64,000 nucleotides of DNA from an uncultured Eubacteriales bacterium (lineage in GTDB: Bacteria > Bacillota > Clostridia > Oscillospirales > CAG-272). Location of the stretch: positions 20,764 through 84,763 of the forward strand of contig CAKSDP010000005.1 in NCBI GenBank assembly GCA_934446065.1, written 5' to 3'. Both the position numbers and the translations under genes were made by a program. Below are positions 1 to 9,891 of the stretch, piece after piece. The notes beneath the pieces were generated by a model. That model saw nothing but the letters and a program-made list of their open reading frames with translations, ran no database searches and was not told the origin of the DNA. Position 1 is the stretch's first letter, and the number at the start of each line of letters is the position of its first letter.

Positions 1-2
1 CC

Positions 3-173
3 GTTATTCTTCTGGAGCAGATACGTACTATCGACAAGAAGAGACTGAGAGAGAAAATGGGACACCTTGACGAGAGACTCATGCATGAGGTGGATGATGC
101 AATATCGGTGAGCTTCGGACTTGCCGCAGCGACAAACGCCGGCGGCGTCGCCGACAACGGAGCTATCGGCTGA
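3..173 (+). CDS. mazF: MazF/PemK family endoribonuclease toxin, C-terminal part only
   Basis: The reading frame is open from the window edge and encodes the last 56 residues of a MazF-type toxin. MazF enzymes cleave single-stranded mRNA and are normally held inactive by a MazE antitoxin encoded just upstream. The visible part has the family's C-terminal pattern: [15 protein letters not shown], in which the Gln-Ile-Arg-x-Ile-Asp-x-x-Arg-Leu stretch is typical, then a helix [13 protein letters not shown] and a final LGL-like segment. An Ala/Gly-rich tail of about 18 residues follows. The catalytic N-terminal half and any antitoxin lie outside the window, so activity cannot be judged. A hairpin terminator starts 7 bases after the stop. 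The identification is based on family pattern. Confidence 0.8.
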   Translation, partial: VILLEQIRTIDKKRLREKMGHLDERLMHEVDDAISVSFGLAAATNAGGVADNGAIG

Positions 174-180
174 AAAACAG

Positions 181-212
181 AGGACTGCCGCGCATTCCTG
201 CGCGACAGTCCT
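181..212. terminator. Hairpin terminator between mazF and the convergent glycosidase gene
   Basis: A 13-position stem (AGGACTGCCGCGC with GCGCGACAGTCCT, 12 pairs) with a 6-base loop is followed by a short interrupted T run. It lies between two convergent genes and could serve both. Confidence 0.65.
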
Positions 213-228
213 TTGCGATTTTGTGCGG

Positions 229-1350
229 TCATTCCTTTACGACGAATGCCACCGGCATACGCCATGAGTTGTTGGAGTAGTAGAACGTTACGCTCGTCAT
301 GAGATACTCGCCGCCGTAGTACATACAGGACGAGCTTCCGCCGTCGAGGTTTGCGGCGTTCACCGCGCCGTATTCCTCCATGACGCTTATGAGGTCGGAC
401 GCCGATGCGCCGAGGTGTCCGGATTTGCCGCGTCCGTCGGTCACGAGCATCAGGACTGCTCCGTCGGCGCGCTGCCCGATGCACGTGCGGGGGTTGAGTC
501 CGCTTCCCGCACCGTTCAGCTCGCGCGCAACGCCGTTTATCACGAGCTTTACAAAGTGGTTGTTCTTGTCGCTCGCTTCCTCCTGGAACGTCACGGCATC
601 GCGGATGTTCATGTCGTGTATGAGCGACTCCGTCTGTGACGGAGTCATGCCGTCAACATCCACTATCTGTAAGACGTTGTTTGAGTCAAAGCCGATCAGC
701 ACAAGCCCCGCGAACGACTGCGGGTCGTTCAGCTGGATCTCGCCGTCCTTTACAACGATACCGTACGGTCTGCCGCCGGAGTTGTTGCCGGAGTTGTACA
801 GACCGCCGTTGATGCCGGCGACGGAGCCGGAGTCATTTACGAGAGCGTCGAGCGTCACGCCCGTCTCTCGCCACGGATAGATCGACGCAAGGCTCACCTT
901 TGACGGATCCTTTACGATCATAAGCGTGCCGTAGAACGTGCGGCCCGAGATTTCCTTGATCTCGATCGGCTCGGTGTTGTCGGAGGAGTTGTTGTTGTCG
1001 GATGAGTTGGACGAGCCGCTGTTGTCCTTTATAGAAATAAGTGACGAGTCAACGTTGGAGTCAAGCGACGCCATAGTGTTGTTTTTGACGATCTCCTGTC
1101 TCTCGTCGTACGGAACAAGTAACTTGGCAAGGGGCTTTAGCTGTCCCGTCTCGAGAATGGTGGTGACAAATGTGACCTTTGCCGCAGGGGATGTGCTGCC
1201 GCATATCATCTTGAGTGAGATGAACAGCGTCGCTGCCACGGCAATGAGCACCGTGAAGAATACGAGGATCACATGCCCGATGATCGCGCCGACACCGGCA
1301 TTGCGGCGGCGACGGTGGGTCGGACGCTTTCTGTATATGATCTTTTCCAT
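229..1350 (-). CDS. Membrane-anchored phosphodiester glycosidase (NAGPA-like) domain protein
   Basis: This 373-residue protein has an Arg/His-rich cytoplasmic start, one transmembrane anchor at about residues 22-46, a Ser/Asn-rich linker at about 97-128, and a C-terminal phosphodiester glycosidase (NAGPA, DUF2233-type) domain from about 135 to the end. Family hallmarks seen are AGINGGLYN, the late GRGKSGHLGAS segment and the near-terminal NLDGGSSS motif. Family members hydrolyse sugar-phosphodiester bonds or act on exopolysaccharide and teichoic-type polymers outside the cell. The substrate cannot be read from sequence. The start is supported by GGGAGG 8 bases upstream. It follows the 424-residue membrane protein by 14 bases, so the two are probably co-transcribed. 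Domain assignment is confident; substrate is unknown. Confidence 0.85.
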   Translation of the reverse strand: MEKIIYRKRPTHRRRRNAGVGAIIGHVILVFFTVLIAVAATLFISLKMICGSTSPAAKVTFVTTILETGQLKPLAKLLVPYDERQEIVKNNTMASLDSNVDSSLISIKDNSGSSNSSDNNNSSDNTEPIEIKEISGRTFYGTLMIVKDPSKVSLASIYPWRETGVTLDALVNDSGSVAGINGGLYNSGNNSGGRPYGIVVKDGEIQLNDPQSFAGLVLIGFDSNNVLQIVDVDGMTPSQTESLIHDMNIRDAVTFQEEASDKNNHFVKLVINGVARELNGAGSGLNPRTCIGQRADGAVLMLVTDGRGKSGHLGASASDLISVMEEYGAVNAANLDGGSSSCMYYGGEYLMTSVTFYYSNNSWRMPVAFVVKE

Positions 1351-1364
1351 CGTTTGCGCCTCCC

Positions 1365-2639
1365 TCAGTCGATGATCTCGATGATGTCGGCTACGAGCCA
1401 GCCATCACCGCTTCGTACAAGATAGAATCTGCTGTTCAGTACATCGGTCACGTTCGCGCCCGTATTAAGATGCATCACCTTCGTGAGGTATACGTCGCAC
1501 GAGAAGCAGTCGTCACCGTAGATCGTGAAATTTCGGGCTGACACATATGAAAACGGCGGGCGGTTCAGCGTGTGAACGCTTGTGAACGTTATGTCAACGC
1601 CTGTCGCCCAGCTCTTCGCAACGCCGTACAGGTATGAGTCCGGCATGAGGTAGCTTGCCATCGTGTCAAAGCCGTACATTTTTCCGCCGAGATCGGCGGT
1701 CATGAAAAGGCTCCAGTTTTTCGCAGCCTCGAGAACGTAGTCCACCGAGCAGCGCCCGTCTGGCAGTGCGTCTGCCGACGACACAAGCGACGACGTGATA
1801 ACGTGATCGGCTTCGCTCCAGAGCACATCCGCACCTGATTCATCGGTAATGCGTATCTGCGGAGTTTCATCCGACAGAAGCGGCAGCTTGAACGTGAGCA
1901 GCTTCGGCATCTCAGCGTATTCCGAAACGTATTTGTATTCCGCAATGTCGGACACGTCGGCGTCCGAGGTGTCGATGGCGTTGCCCTCCGCATCGAGCAG
2001 ACGCATATTCGACGGCATCTTTACGGTGTAATTTGTGACCGATACGCTTGTTTTTCCGTCGTATACAACGCTGTTCCCGGAGGCATCGCGCACGGTGACA
2101 TCCGGCTTTGCAACAGATTCAATGTTGTACTGCACAAATCCGCCGTCGAGTGCCACAGCCTCGGCTGCAACCCCATCTACATAAACGGAAAGTCCGCGCG
2201 GCAGCTTCAGCGTGTAGTCAAATGTGGACGGCGTCACCTTCGCGACAGACCAGTCGGTGATCGTGAAGATCGTGAGCTTTGTTTTGACGCTGCCGCTCTT
2301 CAGCGTTACGTCGCATACGCGCTCGTCGCCCGACATTACGGTGTAAACGAGCGTCGCACCGCCGTCCGTCGTTTTCTTCAGCTTGCATGAGAGATCACTG
2401 CCGCGCGCAAGTGTTTCGAGGTGCGCCGTCTCCTCCGCCGTGAGGGAGGATGTGTCCATAAGATCTGACAGCGGGCGGTCTCCGAGCGCCTGAACGCGGG
2501 CGAGCGCGACGTTTTCGGGCTGCGAGTTTTCGTAATTCACGAGGATGGAGTGAACGTGGATCACGCAGAGAACGCAGATCACGGCAAGCGCCGCGAGAAT
2601 GCAGAGATATACTGTTTTGAAATTGAATCTTCGTTTCAT
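1365..2639 (-). CDS. Membrane-anchored extracytoplasmic protein of unknown function
   Basis: I do not recognise this 424-residue protein. It has a short basic start, a single membrane segment at about residues 9-32, and a long extracytoplasmic part with several beta-rich stretches. One of these (LKLPRGLSVYVDG) resembles a PEGA-like or Ig-like strand pair. The last 80 residues, ending in FYLVRSGDGWLVADIIEI, look like the C-terminal strands of an NTF2-like fold, which is my inference. The start has GGAGA 9 bases upstream, and a good promoter lies upstream at 2678-2707. It is first in a two-gene unit with the phosphodiester glycosidase, so a role in modifying or sensing the cell envelope is plausible. 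No catalytic motif was found. Confidence 0.8.
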   Translation of the reverse strand: MKRRFNFKTVYLCILAALAVICVLCVIHVHSILVNYENSQPENVALARVQALGDRPLSDLMDTSSLTAEETAHLETLARGSDLSCKLKKTTDGGATLVYTVMSGDERVCDVTLKSGSVKTKLTIFTITDWSVAKVTPSTFDYTLKLPRGLSVYVDGVAAEAVALDGGFVQYNIESVAKPDVTVRDASGNSVVYDGKTSVSVTNYTVKMPSNMRLLDAEGNAIDTSDADVSDIAEYKYVSEYAEMPKLLTFKLPLLSDETPQIRITDESGADVLWSEADHVITSSLVSSADALPDGRCSVDYVLEAAKNWSLFMTADLGGKMYGFDTMASYLMPDSYLYGVAKSWATGVDITFTSVHTLNRPPFSYVSARNFTIYGDDCFSCDVYLTKVMHLNTGANVTDVLNSRFYLVRSGDGWLVADIIEIID

Positions 2640-2677
2640 TAATACGTCTCCGATCGAAGCTTTGTTGTAACAATAAT

Positions 2678-2707
2678 AGTATACAATAATTGTACAGGCT
2701 ATGTCAA
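2678..2707 (-). promoter_or_regulatory. Sigma-A-type promoter for the envelope protein/glycosidase pair
   Basis: On the - strand TTGACA (2702-2707) is followed after 18 bases by TATACT (2678-2683), 38 bases before the start codon at 2639. The surrounding 60 bases are AT-rich, unlike the coding DNA. Confidence 0.6.
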
Positions 2708-2825
2708 TAAAACGCGTGTATTATTTGGAGTATTGCGGGGACAATAGTAGAGAATTGACAAATCAAAAACAAACGGCGTCACGCGCCGGATACGCGCGGC
2801 GTCACATAAAAAGGAGATCGGTCTT

Positions 2826-3080
2826 ATGAAAAATATCAAAGCATTATTTGCGGCTGCCGCACTTCTTGCGGCTCTGACATTATCCCTCACCTCGTGCGGC
2901 GGAGACAACAATACCGCAAACGGCGGAAACGGCACCGGAAGTGCCGGGATCATGGATCCCATAGAGTCCGCCATAAGCTCTGCCGGATCGGCAATGAGCG
3001 CTGCGGAGTCCGCAATGCATCCCTCCGAATCGGGCAGCAGCGGCACGTCTGTCGATACCGCTGCGGTTTCCGCAAGATAA
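2826..3080 (+). CDS. Small Ser/Ala-rich lipoprotein
   Basis: An 84-residue protein with a lipoprotein signal: MKN-K start, hydrophobic core AALLAALTLSLTSC, and the lipobox LTSC, so Cys26-27 would be lipidated after cleavage. The mature part is only about 58 residues and is low complexity. It is rich in Gly/Asn, then in Ser/Ala with a repeated SA-x-SAM-SAAESAM pattern, and carries no recognisable domain. AAGGAG lies 9 bases before the ATG. Similar short, disordered lipoproteins occur in clostridial genomes without known function. It stands alone between a divergent envelope operon and a convergent two-component operon. It is a real gene by its RBS, lipobox and codon pattern; function is unknown. 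Confidence 0.8.
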   Translation: MKNIKALFAAAALLAALTLSLTSCGGDNNTANGGNGTGSAGIMDPIESAISSAGSAMSAAESAMHPSESGSSGTSVDTAAVSAR

Positions 3081-3103
3081 CCATTCGGCAAAGTGAAAGA
3101 ATA

Positions 3104-3138
3104 GGGTGTAAAGAGACCGGTTCGGCTTCTTTACACCC
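3104..3138. terminator. Convergent terminator between the small lipoprotein and the two-component operon
   Basis: An 11-bp stem (GGGTGTAAAGA with TCTTTACACCC) encloses a short CCG/CGG inner stem. It is flanked by A-rich sequence on the left and GTATTTT on the right. Confidence 0.7.
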
Positions 3139-3144
3139 GTATTT

Positions 3145-3975
3145 TCAGTCATAACCTCTCAGCGTGAATCCGACAACGGTGTCGAGTGACTTGCTGTACT
3201 CGAAAATGAGCGACGGCGGCCCGTACAACGACAGATATACCGTGTCGTCAAGCTCGATCGTGTAATGCTCGTACGAGCTTACAAGAGCAATGATCCGGTA
3301 TTTCATATCGAGATTAACATAATTGTCGGATATGATCGCACCGACCGTGCGCAGGATCGGATTTTCGCTTTTCATCGCATACGAACCGTCGAGATAGGGA
3401 TATTCGCTCAGATAGAGCTCCTCGTCCTCAACGTTAAACCCCGCTTCCGAGAAATATCTGTTGATCGTTGCGACGGAGCCGCGATTTTGCGACACCGCAG
3501 GCTCGATGTTGTCAAACGACACGGATATGACGAACCAGTTCTTGAGCACAAGACTGACCGTTACGGAATCGCCCATGTCCGTTGTGCACGGGAGATCGCG
3601 CAGGTAGCAGTAGGTTTCGTTGTTCTCGTTGTGCCAGCGCATCCTCAGCGATGCAGATTCGTCAAAGCTTATTCGGGTGCCGAGCCACGCCAAGGCGTAG
3701 TTGTTTATCAGCTCCCGAAACTCATCTTCAATATAATCATCTTCGGATACTGTATACACTTCATCGTCTGCTCCGAACATATTCCACGGGTACATAGTGC
3801 CGCTGTCGCCGATGAAGCTGACCATGGACGAGACGTTTGACTGGATCTCGGTCACGTCGGAATTTACCTGCGAGAACTTTTTGGTCAAAAACAGCGCGTA
3901 CCATCCGCAGAACAGTATGGCAATCGCTATCACATACGGCAATATGATGCGCACGGCGCGTCTTATATACTTCAT
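3145..3975 (-). CDS. Single-pass membrane protein co-encoded with a histidine kinase
   Basis: A 276-residue protein: MKYIRR start, one membrane segment at about residues 10-31 (ILPYVIAIAILFCGWYALF), then an extracytoplasmic region. I chose the ATG at 3975, not an upstream one, because it forms an ATGA overlap with the stop of the kinase gene and has AAAGGAG about 9 bases upstream. The whole extracytoplasmic part (about 32-276) has no motif I can name. It is rich in Tyr, Asp and Glu and ends YSKSLDTVVGFTLRGYD. By position it resembles the YycH/YycI-type accessory proteins that modulate a neighbouring sensor kinase, but I see no sequence match to those families. The likely role, to be treated as inference, is to adjust signalling by the kinase. 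Confidence 0.75.
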   Translation of the reverse strand: MKYIRRAVRIILPYVIAIAILFCGWYALFLTKKFSQVNSDVTEIQSNVSSMVSFIGDSGTMYPWNMFGADDEVYTVSEDDYIEDEFRELINNYALAWLGTRISFDESASLRMRWHNENNETYCYLRDLPCTTDMGDSVTVSLVLKNWFVISVSFDNIEPAVSQNRGSVATINRYFSEAGFNVEDEELYLSEYPYLDGSYAMKSENPILRTVGAIISDNYVNLDMKYRIIALVSSYEHYTIELDDTVYLSLYGPPSLIFEYSKSLDTVVGFTLRGYD

Positions 3976-5441
3976 ACTGTGCGCGTCTCCTTTCCGCTTG
4001 TGAGGGCCGCAGCGAACACTGCTCTGACGGTCGTTCCTTTTCCGGGCGTGCTCTCGATCTCGAGCCTTCCGCCGTGGATACGTGCGATCTGATCGCACAG
4101 CGACAGTCCAAGCCCCGCGCCGCCCGCGCTGCGTGAGCGGGATTTGTCAACCATGTAGAACGGCTCGGTCAGACGGCGCAGATGCTCCGGCTCGATCCCC
4201 GATCCGTCGTCCGAAACATACATGACGATATTTCCGCCCTCGGCAACGCATCCCGCGCGTATCTCCTTGCCGGGAGACGACGCCTTCGCCGAGTTGTCAA
4301 CAAGGTTGTAAAGAAGCGATTTTATAAGCTCGCGGTCAAGCGGCATCACGATCCCGTGTGTGTCGAGCGTCAGCGTCAAGTGCGCCTTCGCAAGTATCGG
4401 GAACACTGTCACGTAGATTTCGTTGAACAGCTCCGTCGTGTCAACGTCCGTAATGTCGAGTCGAACGCTCTCCGTCGTTGCAAGCTCAAGCAGCTTTCCC
4501 GACAGACTGCGAAGGCGCTTCGCCTCCTCGACGATGATCCCCGCGAATTCCTGACGCTGCCTTGTCGTCACGTTTTTCTTTATCCGCAGGATGTCGGCGA
4601 ATCCCATGATCGACGTGAGCGGCGTTTTCATCTCGTGCGCAAAGTTGTCGATGAACTGCCTTCGCCCATCGGCGATGGAGCGAAGCTCGCCCATGCTCTT
4701 CTCGATTGCCTCCGCCATCGTGTTGATGTTGTGCGACAGCTCAGCCACTTCGGCTCCGCCGCGCTCGTTGAGGCGCTGCGAAAAATCGCCCGCCGCAAGA
4801 GAGCGAAGCCTGCGGTTGATGCTGCCGATCGGCCGCAGCAGGAAATAAACGGAGATGAGCAGCACAAGCCCGCAGATGAACGACGACGCGGTCGAGAGCA
4901 TCATGACGAAATCGAGCTGCGAGTTGTAATTGTCGTAGAGCTTTGTGATGTCGCGGAACGTGCAGAGCCTGTACAGCTCGCCGTCAAGTTGCATCGGGGA
5001 CACCGTGCAGATGTATTTCTGTGCGCCGGAGCTTATAACCGTGGAATACAGCTTGCCCGTGTCCACAACGGACGCAAGACTGTCCGGCATCTCCGGCACG
5101 ACGTTTGTGCTCTTCCCGACGACATATCCGCCCGAATCATATACTGCCGCAAGCTGAATCTTGCCGTTTGCCACAATATTCGAGATCACGTCCGCGCACT
5201 CATCGCGGTCGATGAGAATGCGGTCGTTCTTCAGCTTCTCGTATGCAATGCCGGTGATGATCGACGCGGCTGTGTATTCGTGCCTTTCTGCGGCAGCGTT
5301 TATCTCCTGATCCACTCCCGATGAAAAGTTCTGCCGCGATATGGTGGATGCCGTTATGCTTACGGCAGCCATGACAAACACGAGCGCCACAAGGAACACC
5401 TTGTGCCACAGCTTGAATATCGGCACTCTGTCCTTCTTCAT
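3972..5441 (-). CDS. Two-component sensor histidine kinase
   Basis: A 489-residue membrane kinase. Domains in order: TM1 at about 15-33, an extracytoplasmic sensing region at 34-178, TM2 at about 179-203, HAMP at about 204-256, HisKA with phospho-acceptor His269 in NFAHEMKTPL, and a HATPase_c domain. The last has the N box (LVDNSAKAS), the G1 box (DDGSGI), the F box (EPFYMVDKSRS) and the G2 box (GAGLGLSLC). It autophosphorylates on His269 and passes phosphate to the response regulator whose gene overlaps it by 4 bases (ATGA). The extracytoplasmic loop is large, which points to direct stimulus sensing, unlike the short-loop Bce/intramembrane-sensing kinases. Together with the 276-residue downstream protein it forms a three-gene operon divergent from an ABC exporter, its likely target. 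Confidence 0.95.
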   Translation of the reverse strand: MKKDRVPIFKLWHKVFLVALVFVMAAVSITASTISRQNFSSGVDQEINAAAERHEYTAASIITGIAYEKLKNDRILIDRDECADVISNIVANGKIQLAAVYDSGGYVVGKSTNVVPEMPDSLASVVDTGKLYSTVISSGAQKYICTVSPMQLDGELYRLCTFRDITKLYDNYNSQLDFVMMLSTASSFICGLVLLISVYFLLRPIGSINRRLRSLAAGDFSQRLNERGGAEVAELSHNINTMAEAIEKSMGELRSIADGRRQFIDNFAHEMKTPLTSIMGFADILRIKKNVTTRQRQEFAGIIVEEAKRLRSLSGKLLELATTESVRLDITDVDTTELFNEIYVTVFPILAKAHLTLTLDTHGIVMPLDRELIKSLLYNLVDNSAKASSPGKEIRAGCVAEGGNIVMYVSDDGSGIEPEHLRRLTEPFYMVDKSRSRSAGGAGLGLSLCDQIARIHGGRLEIESTPGKGTTVRAVFAAALTSGKETRTV

Positions 5442-6106
5442 TTGTCGTCCCGCAGCTTTTCAAGCCTGTACCCGAGCTTCGGTATCGTCACGAGCCGTCC
5501 GACAAGTCCCATCTTGCGCCGTACCTGCTGTACGTGAATATCGACCGTACGGCTCTCTCCCGCAAAGTCATACCCCCACACCGCAGACAAAAGCCGCTCG
5601 CGCGTTATCGCGATGTCCTGATTCTGAAGGAAAAACAGAAGCACGTCGAATTCCTTCGGCGTCAGCGCGACCTCTTCGTCGCCGCGCTTTGCAATGTGCC
5701 TGTCCGTGTCAAGTGTTATGTCGCCGTATGTGAATACGCGCTGACCGGCGCCGCGCCGCCTGAGCACGACCTCAATGCGTGCGAGCAGCTCGACCGCCTC
5801 AAACGGCTTGACAATGTAGTCCTCGGCTCCCGAGCGCAGACCGCGTACCTTACTTCCCACGTCCTGAAGCGCCGTCAGAAATATCACCGGCACATCGCAG
5901 TCGCGTATGTGCTCGTTAAGCTCAAATCCGTCCATGCCTGGCAGCATTACGTCGAGAAGTATAAGGTCGAACCTCTCACGGTGGATGCGCTCAAGCGCAG
6001 CGATGCCGTCGCGCTCCGTCGCACATTCGTATCCGACGATCGAGAGCGCCGCCTCTATCATCTTGGCGATGTTTGCCTCGTCCTCAACGATCAGTATTTT
6101 AATCAC
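5438..6106 (-). CDS. OmpR/PhoB-family response regulator
   Basis: A 222-residue transcription factor. Receiver domain 1-115 has the acidic pair Glu8/Asp9, phospho-acceptor Asp52 (LLDVMLPGMDGFE), the switch Thr in FLTAL, and the conserved Lys in YIVKPF. The winged-helix DNA-binding domain (about 125-218) has the typical LTPKEFDVLLFF and TVDIHVQQVRRKMG helices. The start is GTG, chosen because AGGAGG lies 8 bases upstream and the receiver begins at once (IKILIVEDE). Phosphorylated by the partner kinase, it should bind direct repeats near promoters, including its own and that of the divergent ABC exporter. A sigma-A promoter sits at 6136-6164. Confidence 0.95.
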   Translation of the reverse strand: MIKILIVEDEANIAKMIEAALSIVGYECATERDGIAALERIHRERFDLILLDVMLPGMDGFELNEHIRDCDVPVIFLTALQDVGSKVRGLRSGAEDYIVKPFEAVELLARIEVVLRRRGAGQRVFTYGDITLDTDRHIAKRGDEEVALTPKEFDVLLFFLQNQDIAITRERLLSAVWGYDFAGESRTVDIHVQQVRRKMGLVGRLVTIPKLGYRLEKLRDDK

Positions 6107-6135
6107 TGTGCAAACCTCCTTTGTCTCTCGGGTCT

Positions 6136-6164
6136 ATTGTAACCCGCACCGTTATTTTTGTCAA
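6136..6164 (-). promoter_or_regulatory. Promoter of the two-component operon
   Basis: On the - strand TTGACA (6159-6164), a 17-base spacer and TACAAT (6136-6141), about 30 bases before the GTG start at 6106. Confidence 0.7.
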
Positions 6165-6222
6165 CATACGCCGCAGGGGCGTCACGCACCAAATAATTTT
6201 ACAAAATATGCGCCGCCGCCCC

Positions 6223-6251
6223 TTTATTTTCCGAGCAAAACACGATATAAT
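6223..6251 (+). promoter_or_regulatory. Probable promoter of the ABC exporter
   Basis: A perfect TATAAT (6246-6251) has only a weak -35 match, TTTATT (6223-6228), at 17 bases. A strong -10 with a weak -35 fits a promoter that needs an activator such as the divergent response regulator. A TGCAAAA-G-TTTTGCA dyad lies downstream at 6287-6301. Confidence 0.5.
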
Positions 6252-6286
6252 GTAGAAAAAGACATACCGCCGCCGCGCGATATTTT

Positions 6287-6301
6287 TGCAAAAGTTTTGC
6301 A
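6287..6301. promoter_or_regulatory. 15-bp palindrome in the ABC exporter leader
   Basis: Perfect dyad TGCAAAA/TTTTGCA around one central G, 36 bases downstream of the putative -10. Possible operator or small mRNA hairpin; no binder is known from sequence. Confidence 0.4.
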
Positions 6302-6366
6302 CGCGCCGCGGGATTTTTTGAGATAGGCGGAAGCGTCCTGCGCCTGCCGCCGGAGGGAGTTTCAAT

Positions 6367-7061
<695 letters not shown>

Positions 7062-7068
<7 letters not shown>

Positions 7069-9785
7069 TACGTCAGCTTTTCCGCAATATACGCGCGAGC
7101 TTTGCAAGATTTTTCGCCATTATGGCGATAATCGCTCTCGGAGTCGGCTTTTTCGCCGGTCTGACCGTCACAAAGGATGCGATGATCGTTACGGGCGACG
7201 ACTACCTTCGCGAGCACGCGATGTACGATTTCAGACTGATTTCGACGCTCGGGATCACAGACGATGACGCAGCGCGTCTCGCCGGCGCGAGCGGGTATAC
7301 GGTGCGCGGCGCGTACAGCGCCGATATCGTGTCCGACGCAGGCTCGAGCGGCGACGCGGTCATGCGTATCCACTCGATCACGGACGGGGTCAATACTCTG
7401 TCGCTCAAGTTTGGTCGGATGCCGGAGAGCGCCGACGAATGTGTTGTTGACGCGCGTATGTTCGGCGAGGACGAGATCGGGCGCGTAATCTCCGCCGTCT
7501 CCGATGACGGCTCGGCGTCGCTTGCAGTGCGGTCGTATAAGGTTGTCGGCATCGCAAATTCCGTGATGTATCTGAATCACGAGCGCGGCACAAGCACGCT
7601 CGGCGGCGGAAAGGTCGCAGGATTCATGTTCGTCCTGCCGGAGGCGTTCGATTCCGAGGTCTATACTGAGGCGTACCTCTGCGCGGACCTTCCCGGAAAA
7701 ATATACACCGACGAGTACGACGACGCTGCGGCGGCAGCCGAGGACGAGATCACGCCGATCTTTGAGGATCTCGCGCGTGAGCGGTATGACACGCTCGTGT
7801 CGGATGCGACCGATGAGGTCGATTCCGCCGAGGCGGAGTATGAGTCGTCTCTTGCCGAATATGAAAAAGAGAAGAGCGACGCTATGACGGCGCTTGACAA
7901 TACTCTCGCGCAGATAGAAGCCGGAGAGAGCGAGGTCGATGCCGCCGCGGCGATGTACGGGGAAGATAACCCGATGATCGCGGGGAAGCGTGCGGAGCTT
8001 CGCTCGGCGAGAGATGCATATGAGTCTGCAAGAGCCGACGCCGAAGCGGAATTTGCCGATGCCGCAGAAAGGCTTGCGTCGGCGAAAGACGATATTGACG
8101 ACGCGCGTCTGAAGATCGCCGATATAAAGGAGCCTGACACATATGTGCTCGGGCGGAACGCAAACACGGGATACGTCTGCTTTGATACGGATTCGTCGAT
8201 CGTCGAGGGAGTTGCGCGCGTGTTCCCGCTGTTCTTCTTCCTTGTGGCGGCGCTTGTCTGCTCGACCACCATGACGAGAATGATCGACGAGCAGAGAGGA
8301 AAGATCGGCACGCTCAAGGCGCTCGGCTATTCCGATGCTGCGGTCATGTCGATCTACGGCGCGTATTCCGGAAGCGCGGCGCTTATCGGAGCCGTCGCCG
8401 GATTTTTCGTCGGAACATGGCTGTTCCCGTATACGATATGGACCGCATACGGTATACTGTACGGCTTTGCCGAAATACACTACCTCTTCTCACCGATCCT
8501 TTTTGCGATATCACTGGCGGCGGCGCTCGCCTGCTCGCTCGGCGTAACTCTTGCCGTCGGTGCAAGGGAGCTTCACGAGTTTCCTGCGGCGCTCATGCGG
8601 CCGAAGGCACCCGCTGACGGCAAGCGCATCCTTCTTGAGCGCATCACACCTCTGTGGAAGAGGATGAAGTTTCTGCACAAGGTCTCTGCGAGAAATATTT
8701 TCCGCTATAAAAAGAGGCTCGTCATGATGATCGCCGGCATCGGCGGATGCATGGCGCTGATGCTAACCGGTTTCGGCATCTCCGATTCAGTCAAGAATAT
8801 CGTCGCATATCAGTACTACGATATAATGAAGTACGACTTCGAGGTCTCGTTTGCCGACGGTCTGTCGTCAGAGGTCTGCGGCGAGTTTGCGGACTCCGCC
8901 GCAGACCTTCTTTCCGGCATCGGATTTCTGACCGAGAAGAGCGTCGATGTGACGGGTGACGAGACAAAGAGCGCAACGCTCATCTGCGCCGACGGCGATA
9001 TATCGGAGTTCTTCGATATGCACAGGCGCGGCGAGAGCGTGCCGTATCCCGGCAGCGGCGAGGTCGCAATGAACGAAAAGCTCGCGTCTATGGTCGGGGT
9101 CTCGGTCGGCGACAGCATTACTCTTGCGGTCGGAGACCGCGACAGCGTGAGCGTTACCGTATCGGGAATATTTGAGAACTACGTGGGGAATTACGTCTGC
9201 GTCGGAGCGGACGTGTATGAGAGCGTGTTCGGCGAGGAGCCGACGGTGAACGCGGCGTTTGCCGTTTCCGTCGCGGACGGCGATCTGCACAGCATTGCCG
9301 CATCTCTCATAAACGACTGCGGAGCCGACGGCGTGTCGGTGTCAGCCGATCTGCGCGAGCGCGTGGACGGCATGATGGCGAGTATGAACTACATCATTCT
9401 GCTTGTAATAATCTGCGCGGGCGCTCTCGCGTTCATCGTCCTGTTCAACCTCGGCAATATCAATATAACCGAGCGCGTGAGGGAGATCGCGACGATCAAG
9501 GTGCTCGGCTTCTATCCGGGCGAGACCGGGGCGTATGTCCTGCGTGAGAATATCGTTCTTACCGCGATGGGCACGGCGTTCGGTATTATTCCGGGAATCG
9601 CGCTGCACAGGTTCGTTATGGCGCAGATAAAGATCGATATGGTCAGCTTCGCTGTGAAGATCCTGCCGCAGAGCTACCTCTATGCGGTGGCGCTTACGTT
9701 TGTATTCTCGATCGCGGTCGATCTTATAATGCGCCGCAAGCTTTCGCGGATAAGCATGACGGAATCGCTCAAATCGGTGGAGTAA
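7062..9785 (+). CDS. Large FtsX-domain ABC transporter permease with extracytoplasmic coiled coil
   Basis: A 907-residue permease. TM1 is at about residues 18-40 and an extracytoplasmic region runs from about 41 to 380. Inside it, residues about 246-365 are almost purely Ala/Glu/Asp/Ser heptads and should form a long coiled-coil hairpin. The first FtsX unit follows with three TMs (about 385-500), including the EQRGKIGTLKALGY motif. A second large extracytoplasmic region comes next, then a second FtsX unit (about 780-895) with the matching INITERVREIATIKVLGF motif. The fold is the duplicated type seen in large Firmicutes transporters that span toward the cell wall; the substrate is unknown. 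ATG overlaps the ATPase stop and GGAGGA is 6 bases upstream. Confidence 0.93.
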
Positions 9786-9819
9786 TTTTTCAAATCCGTC
9801 AATATATCGGCATTCGAGG

Positions 9820-9849
9820 TTGACAAACCCTCGGGCTGTGGTGTACAAT
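9820..9849 (+). promoter_or_regulatory. Promoter of the yicC housekeeping run
   Basis: TTGACA (9820-9825), 18-base spacer, TACAAT (9844-9849), 42 bases before yicC. Confidence 0.65.
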
Positions 9850-9891
9850 ATTATGTAGGCAAAAATTGAGTATTGAAGGGTGGCGTGACAG

